Assembly: GCA_045543455.1 (NCBI GenBank)
Contig: JAZQMK010000014.1
Span: 1 to 64,000 of the forward strand
Length of the DNA: 64,000 bases
Direction of reading: 5' to 3'
Source of the DNA: SIG291 sp045543455
Lineage (GTDB): Bacteria; Bacillota; Clostridia; Lachnospirales; Lachnospiraceae
Part shown: positions 36,069 through 44,840 of the stretch, in pieces
Position numbering within the stretch: position 1 is the first letter of the stretch
How the letters are laid out: each line of letters begins with the position of its first letter
Notes under the pieces: model-generated
The model's database searches: none
Told to the model about the DNA's origin: nothing
Seen by the model: only the letters and a program-made list of their open reading frames with translations
Position numbers and translations under genes: made by a program

Positions 36069-37181
36069 TCAAATTAGCTTATCCACATTATATAGGGCAT
36101 TTGTCGCATCATAATATGCATTCATTGCTGTTGATAGTTCTTCATCTTCGATATGTAAATATCTTTCGGTCGTTGCTAGCTGGCGATGCCCAAGTGCCTT
36201 TGATATCTTATCTATGCTCCAGCCATTTTTTCTTCGCTCGTTTGCAAAATAATGTCGGAGCATATGCGGTGTCACCTCTATCCCGGTCTTATTTTGCAAT
36301 ATTTTCAAGGCGGAATATACACCGTCTACAGTCATTGGAGCTCCTTTTCGTTCGCCGTATAAATTGATAAACAAATATTCAGTTTTACACAAAAGATTTC
36401 GGTTTTCGGATATGTAATACTCTAAAATCTCATATGTTTCCTTACTAATCTTAGCTCTTCGATATTCTGCGTTCTTCGCTCGCGCAAGGTTCTCATTATC
36501 TTCACGATACATAACCTTGATTGTTCTATTTTCAAAATCAATATCCTTACTCCAGCGTATGCCTAACAGCTCTCCTATTCGAAAGCCCGTTTCAACAAGC
36601 AGTAAAATCAGTAGCTTATTTCTAATGCTGTCACTCGCGTCTAAAAGCCTTTTAATTTCTTCTTCTTTAATTGTTTTCCCTATGCTATCTTCCTTTTGCA
36701 GATAACCCTTAAACTGCTTGATGCTCCTTTTAAACCTTATTCCTGTTGATGTTCCAAATGAGATGTTAGTGTTATTAAATACTTTTAGTTCTTCTTGTAG
36801 TTCGTATTGAACTATTAAAAAATCATAATATCCAAACACTGCTTGCAAGTAACTATTAGCTGTATTGTTCGTGGGCATCTGCTTCGTCTTATTATGATTG
36901 CCATCCTTAACCCACAAAAGGAAGTTAACAAAATGCTCATGCTGCTCTGCATATTTCATAGCTAAGACTGCTTTTACATTTAATCCTGTTACATCAAGAT
37001 AGGTTAAATAGTGCGTTAATGCATACGCTATTCTTCGAATCGTATTTGGTGAACAATGCTCTTTCAGCTTATGCTTTAAGTACTTTGACGGTTCTGCAAA
37101 GATTGAAAAATTCTCTCTTTCACAGATATAGTACTGAATGTCTTTTTCTGTTTTTTGATTTTTAACGATATAATTATTCAT
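36069..37181 (-). CDS. Tyrosine recombinase, TnpA-like
   Basis: 370 residues, close to TnpA of Tn554 (361). A SAM-like core-binding domain (about 30-150) precedes the catalytic domain with Arg in LLVETGFRIGELLGI, His-x-x-Arg in TPHMLRHYFANERR, His in KALGHRQLATT and Tyr in ERYLHI. It is the first gene of a leftward operon running through tnpB, the third recombinase, DUF6262, parM, parR, the sigma factor and the unknown protein. Confidence 0.9.
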   Translation of the reverse strand: MNNYIVKNQKTEKDIQYYICERENFSIFAEPSKYLKHKLKEHCSPNTIRRIAYALTHYLTYLDVTGLNVKAVLAMKYAEQHEHFVNFLLWVKDGNHNKTKQMPTNNTANSYLQAVFGYYDFLIVQYELQEELKVFNNTNISFGTSTGIRFKRSIKQFKGYLQKEDSIGKTIKEEEIKRLLDASDSIRNKLLILLLVETGFRIGELLGIRWSKDIDFENRTIKVMYREDNENLARAKNAEYRRAKISKETYEILEYYISENRNLLCKTEYLFINLYGERKGAPMTVDGVYSALKILQNKTGIEVTPHMLRHYFANERRKNGWSIDKISKALGHRQLATTERYLHIEDEELSTAMNAYYDATNALYNVDKLI

Positions 37182-37264
37182 ATGGCACCTCTTTTTAACT
37201 TTATTGTTGTTTTGCGAACTTAAATCATTCTCGCATTTTGAGTTTATCTATATTTTTGCAATTT

Positions 37265-37293
37265 ATTATATACTTTCTTTTCGTCTTTGTCTT
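37265..37293 (-). promoter_or_regulatory. Promoter candidate for the recombinase operon
   Basis: On the minus strand AAGACA (37288-37293), a 17-base spacer and a perfect TATAAT (37265-37270) stand about 84 bases upstream of the tnpA-like ATG. It is divergent from the promoter of the 37471 regulator gene. Confidence 0.55.
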
Positions 37294-37376
37294 GTTTTTT
37301 ATGTTTTCGGTGTTAATTATATTATAACCACGTTTCCAAAAAACGCAATAAAAATCAAAAAGGTTTTTATATTTTT

Positions 37377-37405
37377 TTGACACATTTATGTTTTTGTGCT
37401 ATTAT
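37377..37405 (+). promoter_or_regulatory. Promoter of the HTH regulator gene
   Basis: TTGACA (37377-37382), a 17-base spacer and TATTAT (37400-37405) preceded by TGC, an extended -10. It lies about 66 bases before the ATG at 37471. The 289-base region between divergent genes holds this and the recombinase promoter, so one regulator could control both. Confidence 0.7.
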
Positions 37406-37470
37406 AATCGCATCAACAGTATGATAGTTTTTTTGTAAAAAAGAAACTCAAAAATGAACTGGAGGCTAAA

Positions 37471-38211
37471 ATGGGAAAAAATTTTTCAAATAACCACACA
37501 TTTGATGTCGAATCATTTACTAATTTACTAATAAAAGCTCAGGGTGAGCGCTCTCAAACAAAATTTGCTAATGATTGTGGTTTATCCATTGCATATATGT
37601 GTAAATATTTAAACAAACGCTGTAGCAAACCACCAACACCAAAAACGCTGAAAAAAATTTCTAATACTGCTTTAGGTGAGGTAACCTATTATGACTTACT
37701 ACAAGCTGCTGGATATGACACAAGTGAATTTACTAATGATATTGTTGAAAATGTAGCATCAAATACAATTTTAGAATTTAAAAAATTATCAATGGCTACA
37801 ATTACCGCCTCTCTTGCTCATAGTAAATTCAATTGGTCTTCACGTATGCGACAAAATGAAAATAGTTATGATTTCGAAATCACTATAAATGAAGGAAAAA
37901 TTTCTAAGTGGTTATTTTTCTTTTTTCCTGAGTCACATCTTGTTTATCAAGATACGACTCGCATAAATTTGTTGATGAGCTACTATGGAAGATTTACTTT
38001 AGAAAATCATAGTCCAAGAACAAAAATTTCTTTTGTTACTAACAATAAAAATCTTTTCGAAGAACTAATAAACCATTCTCCATACATGCTATCGATGTTT
38101 GTATCTATCATTCTAATTGATACAAACACATTGGAGATTGTAGAAGAAAAATACTTACATAGCGCACTATCATTACATCCAGACCTTGAAACTATTTATA
38201 AGTTAAAATAG
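37471..38211 (+). CDS. HTH (XRE-like) regulator
   Basis: 246 residues. The N-terminal 80 residues form an XRE-type helix-turn-helix (RSQTKFANDCGLSIAYMCKY, about 27-46, then LKKISN). The C-terminal 150 residues are unrecognised and may be a sensor or dimerisation domain (EITINEGKISKWLFFFFPES). GGAGG precedes the ATG. It is transcribed away from the recombinase operon, the usual position of a repressor that governs element excision. Confidence 0.7.
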   Translation: MGKNFSNNHTFDVESFTNLLIKAQGERSQTKFANDCGLSIAYMCKYLNKRCSKPPTPKTLKKISNTALGEVTYYDLLQAAGYDTSEFTNDIVENVASNTILEFKKLSMATITASLAHSKFNWSSRMRQNENSYDFEITINEGKISKWLFFFFPESHLVYQDTTRINLLMSYYGRFTLENHSPRTKISFVTNNKNLFEELINHSPYMLSMFVSIILIDTNTLEIVEEKYLHSALSLHPDLETIYKLK

Positions 38212-38275
38212 TTTTATTACCCTTCACATATAGTATGAGAGAAAAGTCGAAAAATAGTAAAAAAATGTCAAAATC

Positions 38276-38304
38276 TTGTTTTTTTCTTTTCTTCTTGTTA
38301 TACT
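38276..38304 (+). promoter_or_regulatory. Promoter of the lipoprotein gene
   Basis: TTGTTT (38276-38281), a 17-base spacer and TATACT (38299-38304) with TG in extended -10 position. Confidence 0.6.
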
Positions 38305-38383
38305 AAAAAGGATTTTGAACATTGATAACTTAATACTGAATGGTTAAATGATTTATTTAAAATAGAATAAGGAGGTCATTCAA

Positions 38384-39796
38384 ATGACGAGAAAATTAAG
38401 AAAGGTGCTTGCCATTACCTTGATTATGGCTATGTTTGTAGTCACAGCTTGCAATCGTAAGCCTACAACTACAATTCCTACAACTGAATATGACAATACT
38501 ACTAATTTTGTGAGTGAAGAAGAAACAACTACTGGTAATATCGCTGCAATCCCAGAAGATAATATGCCGGAAGAGCCTACTGGTGGCGTAGCTGAGGAGA
38601 ATACACAAGTTTCTACTGAAAATGCAACTCAACCTTCAGAAGAAATTATACAACCAAGTCAAAGTGTGACACAGGAAGCGACTCAACCAAGTCAGACACA
38701 GCCTACAAGTCAAAATACAAGTCAGCAACAGACTACATCACAACAGCAGACTACAACTGAGCAACCAACAATTGAGCAGCCTACAACGCAAGAACCAACA
38801 ACTCAGGCTAAAGACCCTGCGTTGAATGTTTGGGTTAGAGACACTGCAAGCGAGCAAGCTATCATTAATAAGTATGGTTCATTATTAATTTACAATGGAG
38901 TGCAAAATTATTCTCCAATTTTGAAGAATGCTTACGAAGTAATCGGGGAACAAGCTTTTGATAAATATGTAAAGGGTGAAATCACAGAAACAGATTTTTT
39001 CCACCTTGTTAATAATGAAGCTAGAAAGTATGATGCTTATGCGGGGGTATCAGCAGTAGACTACACAGATGATGGATGGATTTATGCAGCTGATGAAAGC
39101 AAAAATGTTATTTATGAAAACGATTTTTGGAAGCGAATGAGGGAAGAATATAGCGATTGTAATTATCAGTTTACATCAGGCTGGTACGGAACTGGAGTAC
39201 ATTTGTTTGATACACAAACAATGAAGATAAGCGAGTTTTCAACTGATAATGAGTTGGCTATTAATAACAGAATGTTTCAAAGAGATGTTATTTACGACAC
39301 TTATACTTATGGACAAAACGGATACAGGACTTTACGTCCTTCGGGCACTTCAAGAATTAATTATAAAGAGCAATATCTTAGTATCGCAACTGGTCCATAT
39401 AAATATCTTGAAACTATCTCTACAGACTTTGAATACGCTTATCAACGTACCGGTTATAGTTATGGAAAGTATCCATATTTATTTATTAGAGTTTACAAAA
39501 ATGAATACTTAAACGAAGTAAAATATACATATTTCTTTTGGAATTGTGCTTCAAATAATGAATCGGGTCAATACAACGATGAAGTTTTAGCAGAAAAAGG
39601 TATTCATTTTGTAAGTCGAGACATTTATCAAGGTCCAGAAGTCGATATTACTTACTCAATTCAAGATAATTACGGATATGGGACTCATGGCTACGGCGGG
39701 TCAACTGGAAATAATTCAAACAAAGTAGTCAAGAAACTCTTTGAATACGCCGGTGGTATGACAAGAGAGAAATTCTTAAGACTCACAGGAAATTAG
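38384..39796 (+). CDS. Secreted lipoprotein with Thr/Gln-rich linker
   Basis: 470 residues. A basic, hydrophobic signal peptide ends in VVTAC, a lipobox with Cys23, so the mature protein should be anchored to the outer face of the membrane. Residues about 27-145 are a Thr/Gln/Glu/Pro-rich repeat-like linker (many TTQ, QPT, SQ). The globular C-terminal part (about 150-470) is Tyr-rich and has no recognised family. AAGGAGGT precedes the ATG. It may act in cell contact, surface exclusion or host interaction, but no role is shown. Confidence 0.72.
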   Translation: MTRKLRKVLAITLIMAMFVVTACNRKPTTTIPTTEYDNTTNFVSEEETTTGNIAAIPEDNMPEEPTGGVAEENTQVSTENATQPSEEIIQPSQSVTQEATQPSQTQPTSQNTSQQQTTSQQQTTTEQPTIEQPTTQEPTTQAKDPALNVWVRDTASEQAIINKYGSLLIYNGVQNYSPILKNAYEVIGEQAFDKYVKGEITETDFFHLVNNEARKYDAYAGVSAVDYTDDGWIYAADESKNVIYENDFWKRMREEYSDCNYQFTSGWYGTGVHLFDTQTMKISEFSTDNELAINNRMFQRDVIYDTYTYGQNGYRTLRPSGTSRINYKEQYLSIATGPYKYLETISTDFEYAYQRTGYSYGKYPYLFIRVYKNEYLNEVKYTYFFWNCASNNESGQYNDEVLAEKGIHFVSRDIYQGPEVDITYSIQDNYGYGTHGYGGSTGNNSNKVVKKLFEYAGGMTREKFLRLTGN

Positions 39797-39840
39797 GGAA
39801 GTAAAAGGTTAATAAAGGGCTAGAATATCTATTCTCTAAT

Positions 39841-39876
39841 AAATCCTCACAGGAATCTGTGAGGATTTATTTTTTC
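39841..39876 (+). terminator. Terminator between convergent lipoprotein and relaxase genes
   Basis: AAATCCTCACAG (39841-39852), loop GAAT, CTGTGAGGATTT (39857-39868), then a T-run on the plus strand. A 12-base perfect stem; it may also slow leftward transcription from mobA. Confidence 0.9.
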
Positions 39877-41660
39877 TAATGATGTCTAGATTTTGAAATC
39901 TTCTTATTTTTAATATTCTCCATTTCTAAAGTCTTATCTAAAGATGCTATTGTTTTTTCAACAGATTTTTTTACTCTTTCAAATTCCTCAAGGTCAAAAT
40001 CATCCCCACATTTTTTTAATAAACTATCTACAACAATCTTTTCTGTTTTAGAACGTTCTTCTATACACTTTTTATTTACATCTTGCTTTAGTTCAATAGG
40101 AATATCTTTCAAAGCTAACTTATACTCACTAATCATCTTATTATAATCTTCCTTTACTAACTCTATTGTCTCTTTTAGCTTTTCACAATTTTGAACATTC
40201 TTCATATGCTTGTTATTTGCCTTTTTTATATCATCTTGACTATATAACTGACACATACGAGCAATTCCTTGTAAATATTCTTTTCTATATTCAATATCTG
40301 CATGTTCATTTTGAATTTGCTTTTGTAATTCTAATTTTTTCTTAACTTGAAATGGTACACATAATTCAAGCTCTTTAGTAAGAGATTGAATTTTATCAAA
40401 GGACTGTTTGTTTGCATCATCTACTTTTTTCATTTCTCGTTCAAATTTTTCAATTAAATTTCCTTCTAAACTCAATACTGATTCTGCATGATTTAGTTTT
40501 TTTGTTAATAGCTCTTCTTCATATTTATTTCCAATTAGTTTTGCGCGTATAAGTTCCAACCTTTTAGCAACTTCATCCATAAAGTCTTTAGCTTTTTCTA
40601 TTACTATGTCAAACTTAACTTTTAATTCTTTTACTAATTTATTATGAGCTTTTATTTCCTTATTAATATAACCAATATCACTTCTCACTACCTGAAATTC
40701 CATTTTACCTTCACACAATTCTCTGTCAGCTCTCTTTTCGATATTTATTGCAGCAGTACCCATATGTAAAGTTGGAACCTCATCTTCTCTTCCTTGCTTC
40801 TTAAAGCTTCTACTATCAATTCTTATATCCGACTGCATTTTTTCAAATTGGTAATTTACTACTTTTTCCCATTGTAAGCGCCACTCTAAAATTCTATCTT
40901 TACTATTCCAGTATTCTACAATTTTATTCTTTCTTCCATACGGCGTTGTCTTTGGAGAGCGATTAACTCTTTCCAATTCTTTTTCTTTTGCTTCTGATGG
41001 CGTATAATATGACTTCTTATCCCCATCATAATATTTATATTGTTTTTCCCAACCATCGTCTTTTAATGTATTAAATTCAATAGCTGTTAATGCTTTTTCT
41101 TCTCCATCTTTTTTACACACATATTCGACCTCTGATTTTTTTTGCCACTTTCCATATTCATCAAGTGGTCGAACGGTACAAAGAATATGTGCATGAGGAT
41201 TAATAAATTGCATCTGTTTTTTATCTTTTGTTACATTACCCAATTTATCAATTGGCTGATGTCTGTCATTTGTCACAGGTGGGTTATGAATTGCAATATC
41301 TACAATCATCCCTTGAGAAGTCAAATGCTCTTTTACAAACCGCTTTACAACTTCTATCTGTTGTTCTCTTGAAAATTCAATCGGTAATGCAACTTCAAAC
41401 TCTCTAGCTAATTGTGCATCTTTTGACTTTTCAATCATTTCAACTGCGTTCCATAAAGTACTCCTATCTTGGTATTCTTTTAAAGCATTCTCAGGTAACA
41501 ATATCTCTTTATATTCAACCCAATTCTTTTTTCTAAAATCATGTTCTATTCCGTCATAAGCATTTGTAAGACATTCAGCCGAGCGATATGCAGCGGCCGC
41601 TACAGATGACCTACCTGCATTTCTTCCTATTATTTTTACGGAACAATGATATATAGCCAT
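39876..41660 (-). CDS. mobA: MobA/MobL-family relaxase (MOBQ)
   Basis: 594 residues. The relaxase domain (about 1-250) starts MAIYHCSVKIIGRNAGRSSV with the family's AAAYRS segment, the catalytic Tyr probably among the first residues or Tyr26, and the metal-binding His-x-His in NPHAHILCTVRPL (about 150-162). The rest is a long coiled coil (about 300-560). MOBQ relaxases nick oriT and lead the strand into the recipient. An oriT lies just upstream (41728-41770). The ATG at 41660 follows a CCCCCTC-type (GAGGGGG) site. Confidence 0.9.
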   Translation of the reverse strand: MAIYHCSVKIIGRNAGRSSVAAAAYRSAECLTNAYDGIEHDFRKKNWVEYKEILLPENALKEYQDRSTLWNAVEMIEKSKDAQLAREFEVALPIEFSREQQIEVVKRFVKEHLTSQGMIVDIAIHNPPVTNDRHQPIDKLGNVTKDKKQMQFINPHAHILCTVRPLDEYGKWQKKSEVEYVCKKDGEEKALTAIEFNTLKDDGWEKQYKYYDGDKKSYYTPSEAKEKELERVNRSPKTTPYGRKNKIVEYWNSKDRILEWRLQWEKVVNYQFEKMQSDIRIDSRSFKKQGREDEVPTLHMGTAAINIEKRADRELCEGKMEFQVVRSDIGYINKEIKAHNKLVKELKVKFDIVIEKAKDFMDEVAKRLELIRAKLIGNKYEEELLTKKLNHAESVLSLEGNLIEKFEREMKKVDDANKQSFDKIQSLTKELELCVPFQVKKKLELQKQIQNEHADIEYRKEYLQGIARMCQLYSQDDIKKANNKHMKNVQNCEKLKETIELVKEDYNKMISEYKLALKDIPIELKQDVNKKCIEERSKTEKIVVDSLLKKCGDDFDLEEFERVKKSVEKTIASLDKTLEMENIKNKKISKSRHH

Positions 41661-41727
41661 ATAATACCCCCTCTCTATAAACTTTTATTGATAGTGATAG
41701 ACTCTCGTTTACACTTCCCTTCTATAC

Positions 41728-41770
41728 AAGGGCGCACTTATACATCACACTAAAAAGTGTGATAGTGCGC
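41728..41770 (-). promoter_or_regulatory. oriT: Origin of transfer (oriT), MOBQ/RSF1010-like
   Basis: On the minus strand TAAGTGCGCCCTT (41728-41740) matches the nick region known from RSF1010/R1162-type oriTs. Next to it is an 8-base perfect inverted repeat (41744-41751 with 41756-41763), the recognition hairpin seen in the same place in that family. GCGCACT and AGTGCGC (41732-41738 and 41764-41770) form an outer pair. The site lies between the relaxase gene and the small accessory gene. Confidence 0.8.
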
Positions 41771-41771
41771 T

Positions 41772-42047
41772 CTACGAGGTGTCTTCCGACGGATTCTCAC
41801 GAAGTGGTCTTTCGACAAAATCCTGCGGATGGCAGGTCGCAATATCGCTCTTAAATATTGCGCGATAAAGAGCCTTTTGAAACTGCTCATCCGTCATACT
41901 TTCAGCATTAGGAATCGCTTTTTCGGCTATTGCTCCTCTTACGATTAAGCGATGCGTTCTTGCTTTTCGCTGCTTAATCGCATCTCGTTTTTCCTTCATT
42001 TGCTGTTGATGTTTTAACTGCAATTCAGTCAAAGTATTATTATCCAT
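41772..42047 (-). CDS. DUF3847-like mobilization accessory protein
   Basis: 91 residues. Lys/Gln/Arg-rich helical N-terminus (KHQQQMKEKRDAIKQRKA), then a segment RGAIAEKAIPNAESMTDEQFQKALYRAI like DUF3847 proteins found beside mobile-element relaxases. It overlies the edge of oriT, and GGAGG precedes the ATG. It may act like MobC, helping the relaxase at oriT (inference). Confidence 0.68.
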   Translation of the reverse strand: MDNNTLTELQLKHQQQMKEKRDAIKQRKARTHRLIVRGAIAEKAIPNAESMTDEQFQKALYRAIFKSDIATCHPQDFVERPLRENPSEDTS

Positions 42048-42063
42048 AAATTCCCTCCATTCT

Positions 42064-42120
42064 TTGATGTCAAATTGACATCAATTTTTAAAAATAGGTG
42101 ATGTCAATTTGACATCACCT
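42064..42120. promoter_or_regulatory. Pair of palindromes, probable operators
   Basis: Two odd-length palindromes share the core TGATGTCAA-N-TTGACATCA: 42064-42084 (21 bases) and 42096-42120 (25 bases), centres 34 bases apart, about three helical turns. They lie directly before the DUF3847-like gene and touch the ardC stop. They are likely binding sites for a regulator; the longer one could also terminate ardC. Confidence 0.6.
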
Positions 42121-43339
42121 AATGACTCCTGTGACGATACTTAGCCACATCATTTGTTTTATTTTCATTTCTATAATAATCCCTTTTTTGACTAACATAT
42201 TTTATAGTTTTTTCTTTTGAATACTCTTCCAATCTTTCTGAAAGTTTTTTTGCTTTTTCAGATACATCTGCTATTTCATTTTCATTACTAATTTTTTTAA
42301 AGCACTCTTGTAAATATCCCACTTTTCCAGCCTTAATATTTTCCAAAGTTTTTTCTACATCATATACGACACTTTTAAACTCATAATTTTTATAAGAACG
42401 AATAAACTCATCAATGTCATTAGCAAGTTTATCTATTTTTATTTCTTGTTTTGCTTCTACTAATTTTTTCTCAATTACATCTATTATTTCTGATGATGTA
42501 TTTCGAATTGTTGCCATACTCTCTTTTAGTTCCTCAAGTTTTTTATCGGAGCTCCAACCTGCGATATAACCAAAACTAAAATCCGATGTATCTAATCCAA
42601 AATGACAACAAACTGTATATGCTATACTCTCAGCTTGAACCTCTTTTGTTCGGCGATCAAGCTGATTATCTTTTTCTCTTCCTGTATCTTTGTCATGAAG
42701 CATTGCATGACTTAGCTCATGAATTGCTGTTTTTAATGTATGAGCTTGACTCATTCCATCTTTTATAGCGATTATTTTTTCATCAAAGTCATAGTATCCA
42801 TTAGCACCGTCCTTAATTGGTCTAATAACAATTGATACTGGTGAAATCGCTTTTACAGCATTTAAAATTTCCTCATAATCTTTGTCACTTTCTGGCAGCA
42901 TAGTTGCTAGCTCTGGTAATGGTTCCCCATGCGTTTGTGAAATATCAAATACTGTAACCACTTTATATCCTGGTTTTATCACTTCTACCCTTTCTTTCTT
43001 TGGCAAACCATCTTTTCCTAAAATTGGTTTTTGTGTTTTAGGGTCTATTTTCTCTACATCCTTTGTAACTTTATATGGAGCGGGAGCAAGGATACGAATA
43101 CCCTTTTCTCCCTTCTTTACGCTACGTTTAAAATTATTCTGCCATGAATTAAAACTCGCTACCATTGTTGCATTAGGATTTTGTTGCGATATAAGCAAGG
43201 TATTTCTAAAACTATATTTATGAAACTTCGACATCACATTTAAATACTCTTTATATTTCTCTGTCTCAAAAACTTCTAAAATACCTTTCTCTAACTCTTC
43301 GGTAATTTCTTTAATCTTATCTACTTGTAACTGTTCCAT
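42119..43339 (-). CDS. ArdC-like antirestriction protein with zincin domain
   Basis: 406 residues. The N-terminal ArdC domain (about 15-130, YRNTLLISQQNPNATMVASF... GEKGIRILAPAPYKV) binds single-stranded DNA in related plasmid proteins. It is followed by a gluzincin-type metallopeptidase with HELSHAMLHD (about 208-217) and a downstream EVQAESIAYTVCCHFG. Its role is to protect incoming DNA from restriction. A short coiled-coil tail follows. The gene is overlapped by a 46-codon ORF at its start. Confidence 0.85.
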   Translation of the reverse strand: MEQLQVDKIKEITEELEKGILEVFETEKYKEYLNVMSKFHKYSFRNTLLISQQNPNATMVASFNSWQNNFKRSVKKGEKGIRILAPAPYKVTKDVEKIDPKTQKPILGKDGLPKKERVEVIKPGYKVVTVFDISQTHGEPLPELATMLPESDKDYEEILNAVKAISPVSIVIRPIKDGANGYYDFDEKIIAIKDGMSQAHTLKTAIHELSHAMLHDKDTGREKDNQLDRRTKEVQAESIAYTVCCHFGLDTSDFSFGYIAGWSSDKKLEELKESMATIRNTSSEIIDVIEKKLVEAKQEIKIDKLANDIDEFIRSYKNYEFKSVVYDVEKTLENIKAGKVGYLQECFKKISNENEIADVSEKAKKLSERLEEYSKEKTIKYVSQKRDYYRNENKTNDVAKYRHRSH

Positions 43340-43457
43340 TATTAATCACCTCATCCTTAACCTTAGCAAAAACTTCAAATTCTTGCTGTGGCTTATTGGC
43401 TTTAATTCGCATAAAAGTCGCGAAAAGCTCTTTAATATTTTCAATGTTAGACTGCAT
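43317..43457 (-). CDS. Small 46-residue protein upstream of ardC
   Basis: An ATG at 43457 follows a perfect AAGGAGGTGAT and opens a 46-codon frame (MQSNIENIKELFATF...) ending at 43317, overlapping the ardC start by 23 bases. This is a typical translational-coupling arrangement. The product is charged and helical, with no known family. Confidence 0.62.
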   Translation of the reverse strand: MQSNIENIKELFATFMRIKANKPQQEFEVFAKVKDEVINNGTVTSR

Positions 43458-43472
43458 AATATCACCTCCTTC

Positions 43473-44447
43473 TTAACGACTTCTTCCACACGTCTTAACT
43501 AATTCTTTTAACTCACTTTCTGCTAGAACTGGTTTATTTGCAATAGAAAGTTGCTTTGATATAATATCAAACCTATAAACATTTTCTGTTAACTTATCAC
43601 ACTCTTTAAGTTCAGTATTCTGAACTTCTTTATGGATTCTTTCTATGTCTTTTACATCATCTACTGCAATATCTGGCATTAAAATTAGTTCATGTCTACT
43701 AGAACCCAATACATACATAGATTGCATATCAGGATAATCCTCTCTAATCTTTTCAAATGACTTTTCCATTACATTTGTTGATATAAGCGCCACTGCGCCA
43801 TCAACATTTGACTCACTATTAACTACGTACATAGGACATTTTTCCTTATTCGTATATAAAAGCTCGTCCATATAATCATCTGATAGTCCTTGTTCACTTA
43901 AAATTTCACGAAGAACATCCGTCATATTCTTACACACAAACATTTGCTTTTCTGTGTTCTTATGAGCCTGTTCCATAACTTCTTCTGCTGTCATTTGAAA
44001 ATACTTGCACATCTCATTTTTTACAATAAAACTTGCATCATTACCTACTCTAAATCTTGCAATAATTGCTAAATCTTGCAATTTTTCATGAGGCACCGTT
44101 TTAAGTAGGTCCTTATTGGCTTCTGCATTAATTACCACACAATATAGATTTTTCTTTGCGGATTCAGCAGACAAATCTGGTACATTTGGAGCGTTTGCTC
44201 TAACACTTTTTAAGTCTTCTACTTTTCTTTCAACTATATCTTCAATACTATATCCATCTAAAAATAGCTTGTACTCATCATCTACATATATCGTAGGTGA
44301 TACTATCTCATTAGGAAACTTAACATTAATTGCATCCTTGATTTCATTAACTTTATGTACTGACATTCTAATAATTGATACATTTTCTGCTGACATAATT
44401 TTCTCAATTTGAGAAATATATTCCTCTACAAACTTATTATACTCCAT
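43473..44447 (-). CDS. DUF5688-family protein
   Basis: 324 residues of the DUF5688 family, frequent on mobile elements of gut Clostridia. Soluble, acidic, with the family's SVHKVNEIKDAINVKFP opening and MYVLGSSRHELILMPD near 240-256. Function unknown. It sits between the 128-residue protein and ardC and shares their operon. Confidence 0.72.
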   Translation of the reverse strand: MEYNKFVEEYISQIEKIMSAENVSIIRMSVHKVNEIKDAINVKFPNEIVSPTIYVDDEYKLFLDGYSIEDIVERKVEDLKSVRANAPNVPDLSAESAKKNLYCVVINAEANKDLLKTVPHEKLQDLAIIARFRVGNDASFIVKNEMCKYFQMTAEEVMEQAHKNTEKQMFVCKNMTDVLREILSEQGLSDDYMDELLYTNKEKCPMYVVNSESNVDGAVALISTNVMEKSFEKIREDYPDMQSMYVLGSSRHELILMPDIAVDDVKDIERIHKEVQNTELKECDKLTENVYRFDIISKQLSIANKPVLAESELKELVKTCGRSR

Positions 44448-44448
44448 A

Positions 44449-44835
44449 CTAATCCCTCCTTATTATGCCCATATTCATATATAGGTCTTTTTCGCTTTCT
44501 ACTTCCATAACTGCAAAAATGCCTAATCTTGGTGTATTTATCCATTCTTTAGCATTTTTAATTCGTCCGTTAGCATCAAATATCGGTTGTATTTCGTTAA
44601 CTCTAATATTTTCTACTTCTGGAACAATTTCACCACACAACTTATAAATCCTATCTTCATCTTCGGTCGTCATTTCATCAATTGGTTTTTCCGACAAAAA
44701 TAAGAACTGTGGCAATGTACCGTTTTTTTCCGCAACTACACCAGCAAAATTAGCTGATGATGTTACCGTCTTATCAATTGTGATGACATCATTTGGCAGC
44801 ATCACTATACCGTTTAATAATTTGATTTTTTTCAT
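44449..44835 (-). CDS. Hypothetical protein
   Basis: 128 residues, soluble, no recognised domain. Two bases from the DUF5688 gene and 6 bases after the coupling protein gene, so it belongs to the transfer operon. GGAGGGATAAT precedes the ATG. Carried only for its position; no role is inferred. Confidence 0.6.
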   Translation of the reverse strand: MKKIKLLNGIVMLPNDVITIDKTVTSSANFAGVVAEKNGTLPQFLFLSEKPIDEMTTEDEDRIYKLCGEIVPEVENIRVNEIQPIFDANGRIKNAKEWINTPRLGIFAVMEVESEKDLYMNMGIIRRD

Positions 44836-44840
44836 AATTA

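Noticed and set aside
38600..38815. Tandem DNA repeat
   Set aside because: It encodes the low-complexity Thr/Gln linker of the lipoprotein and has no regular unit.
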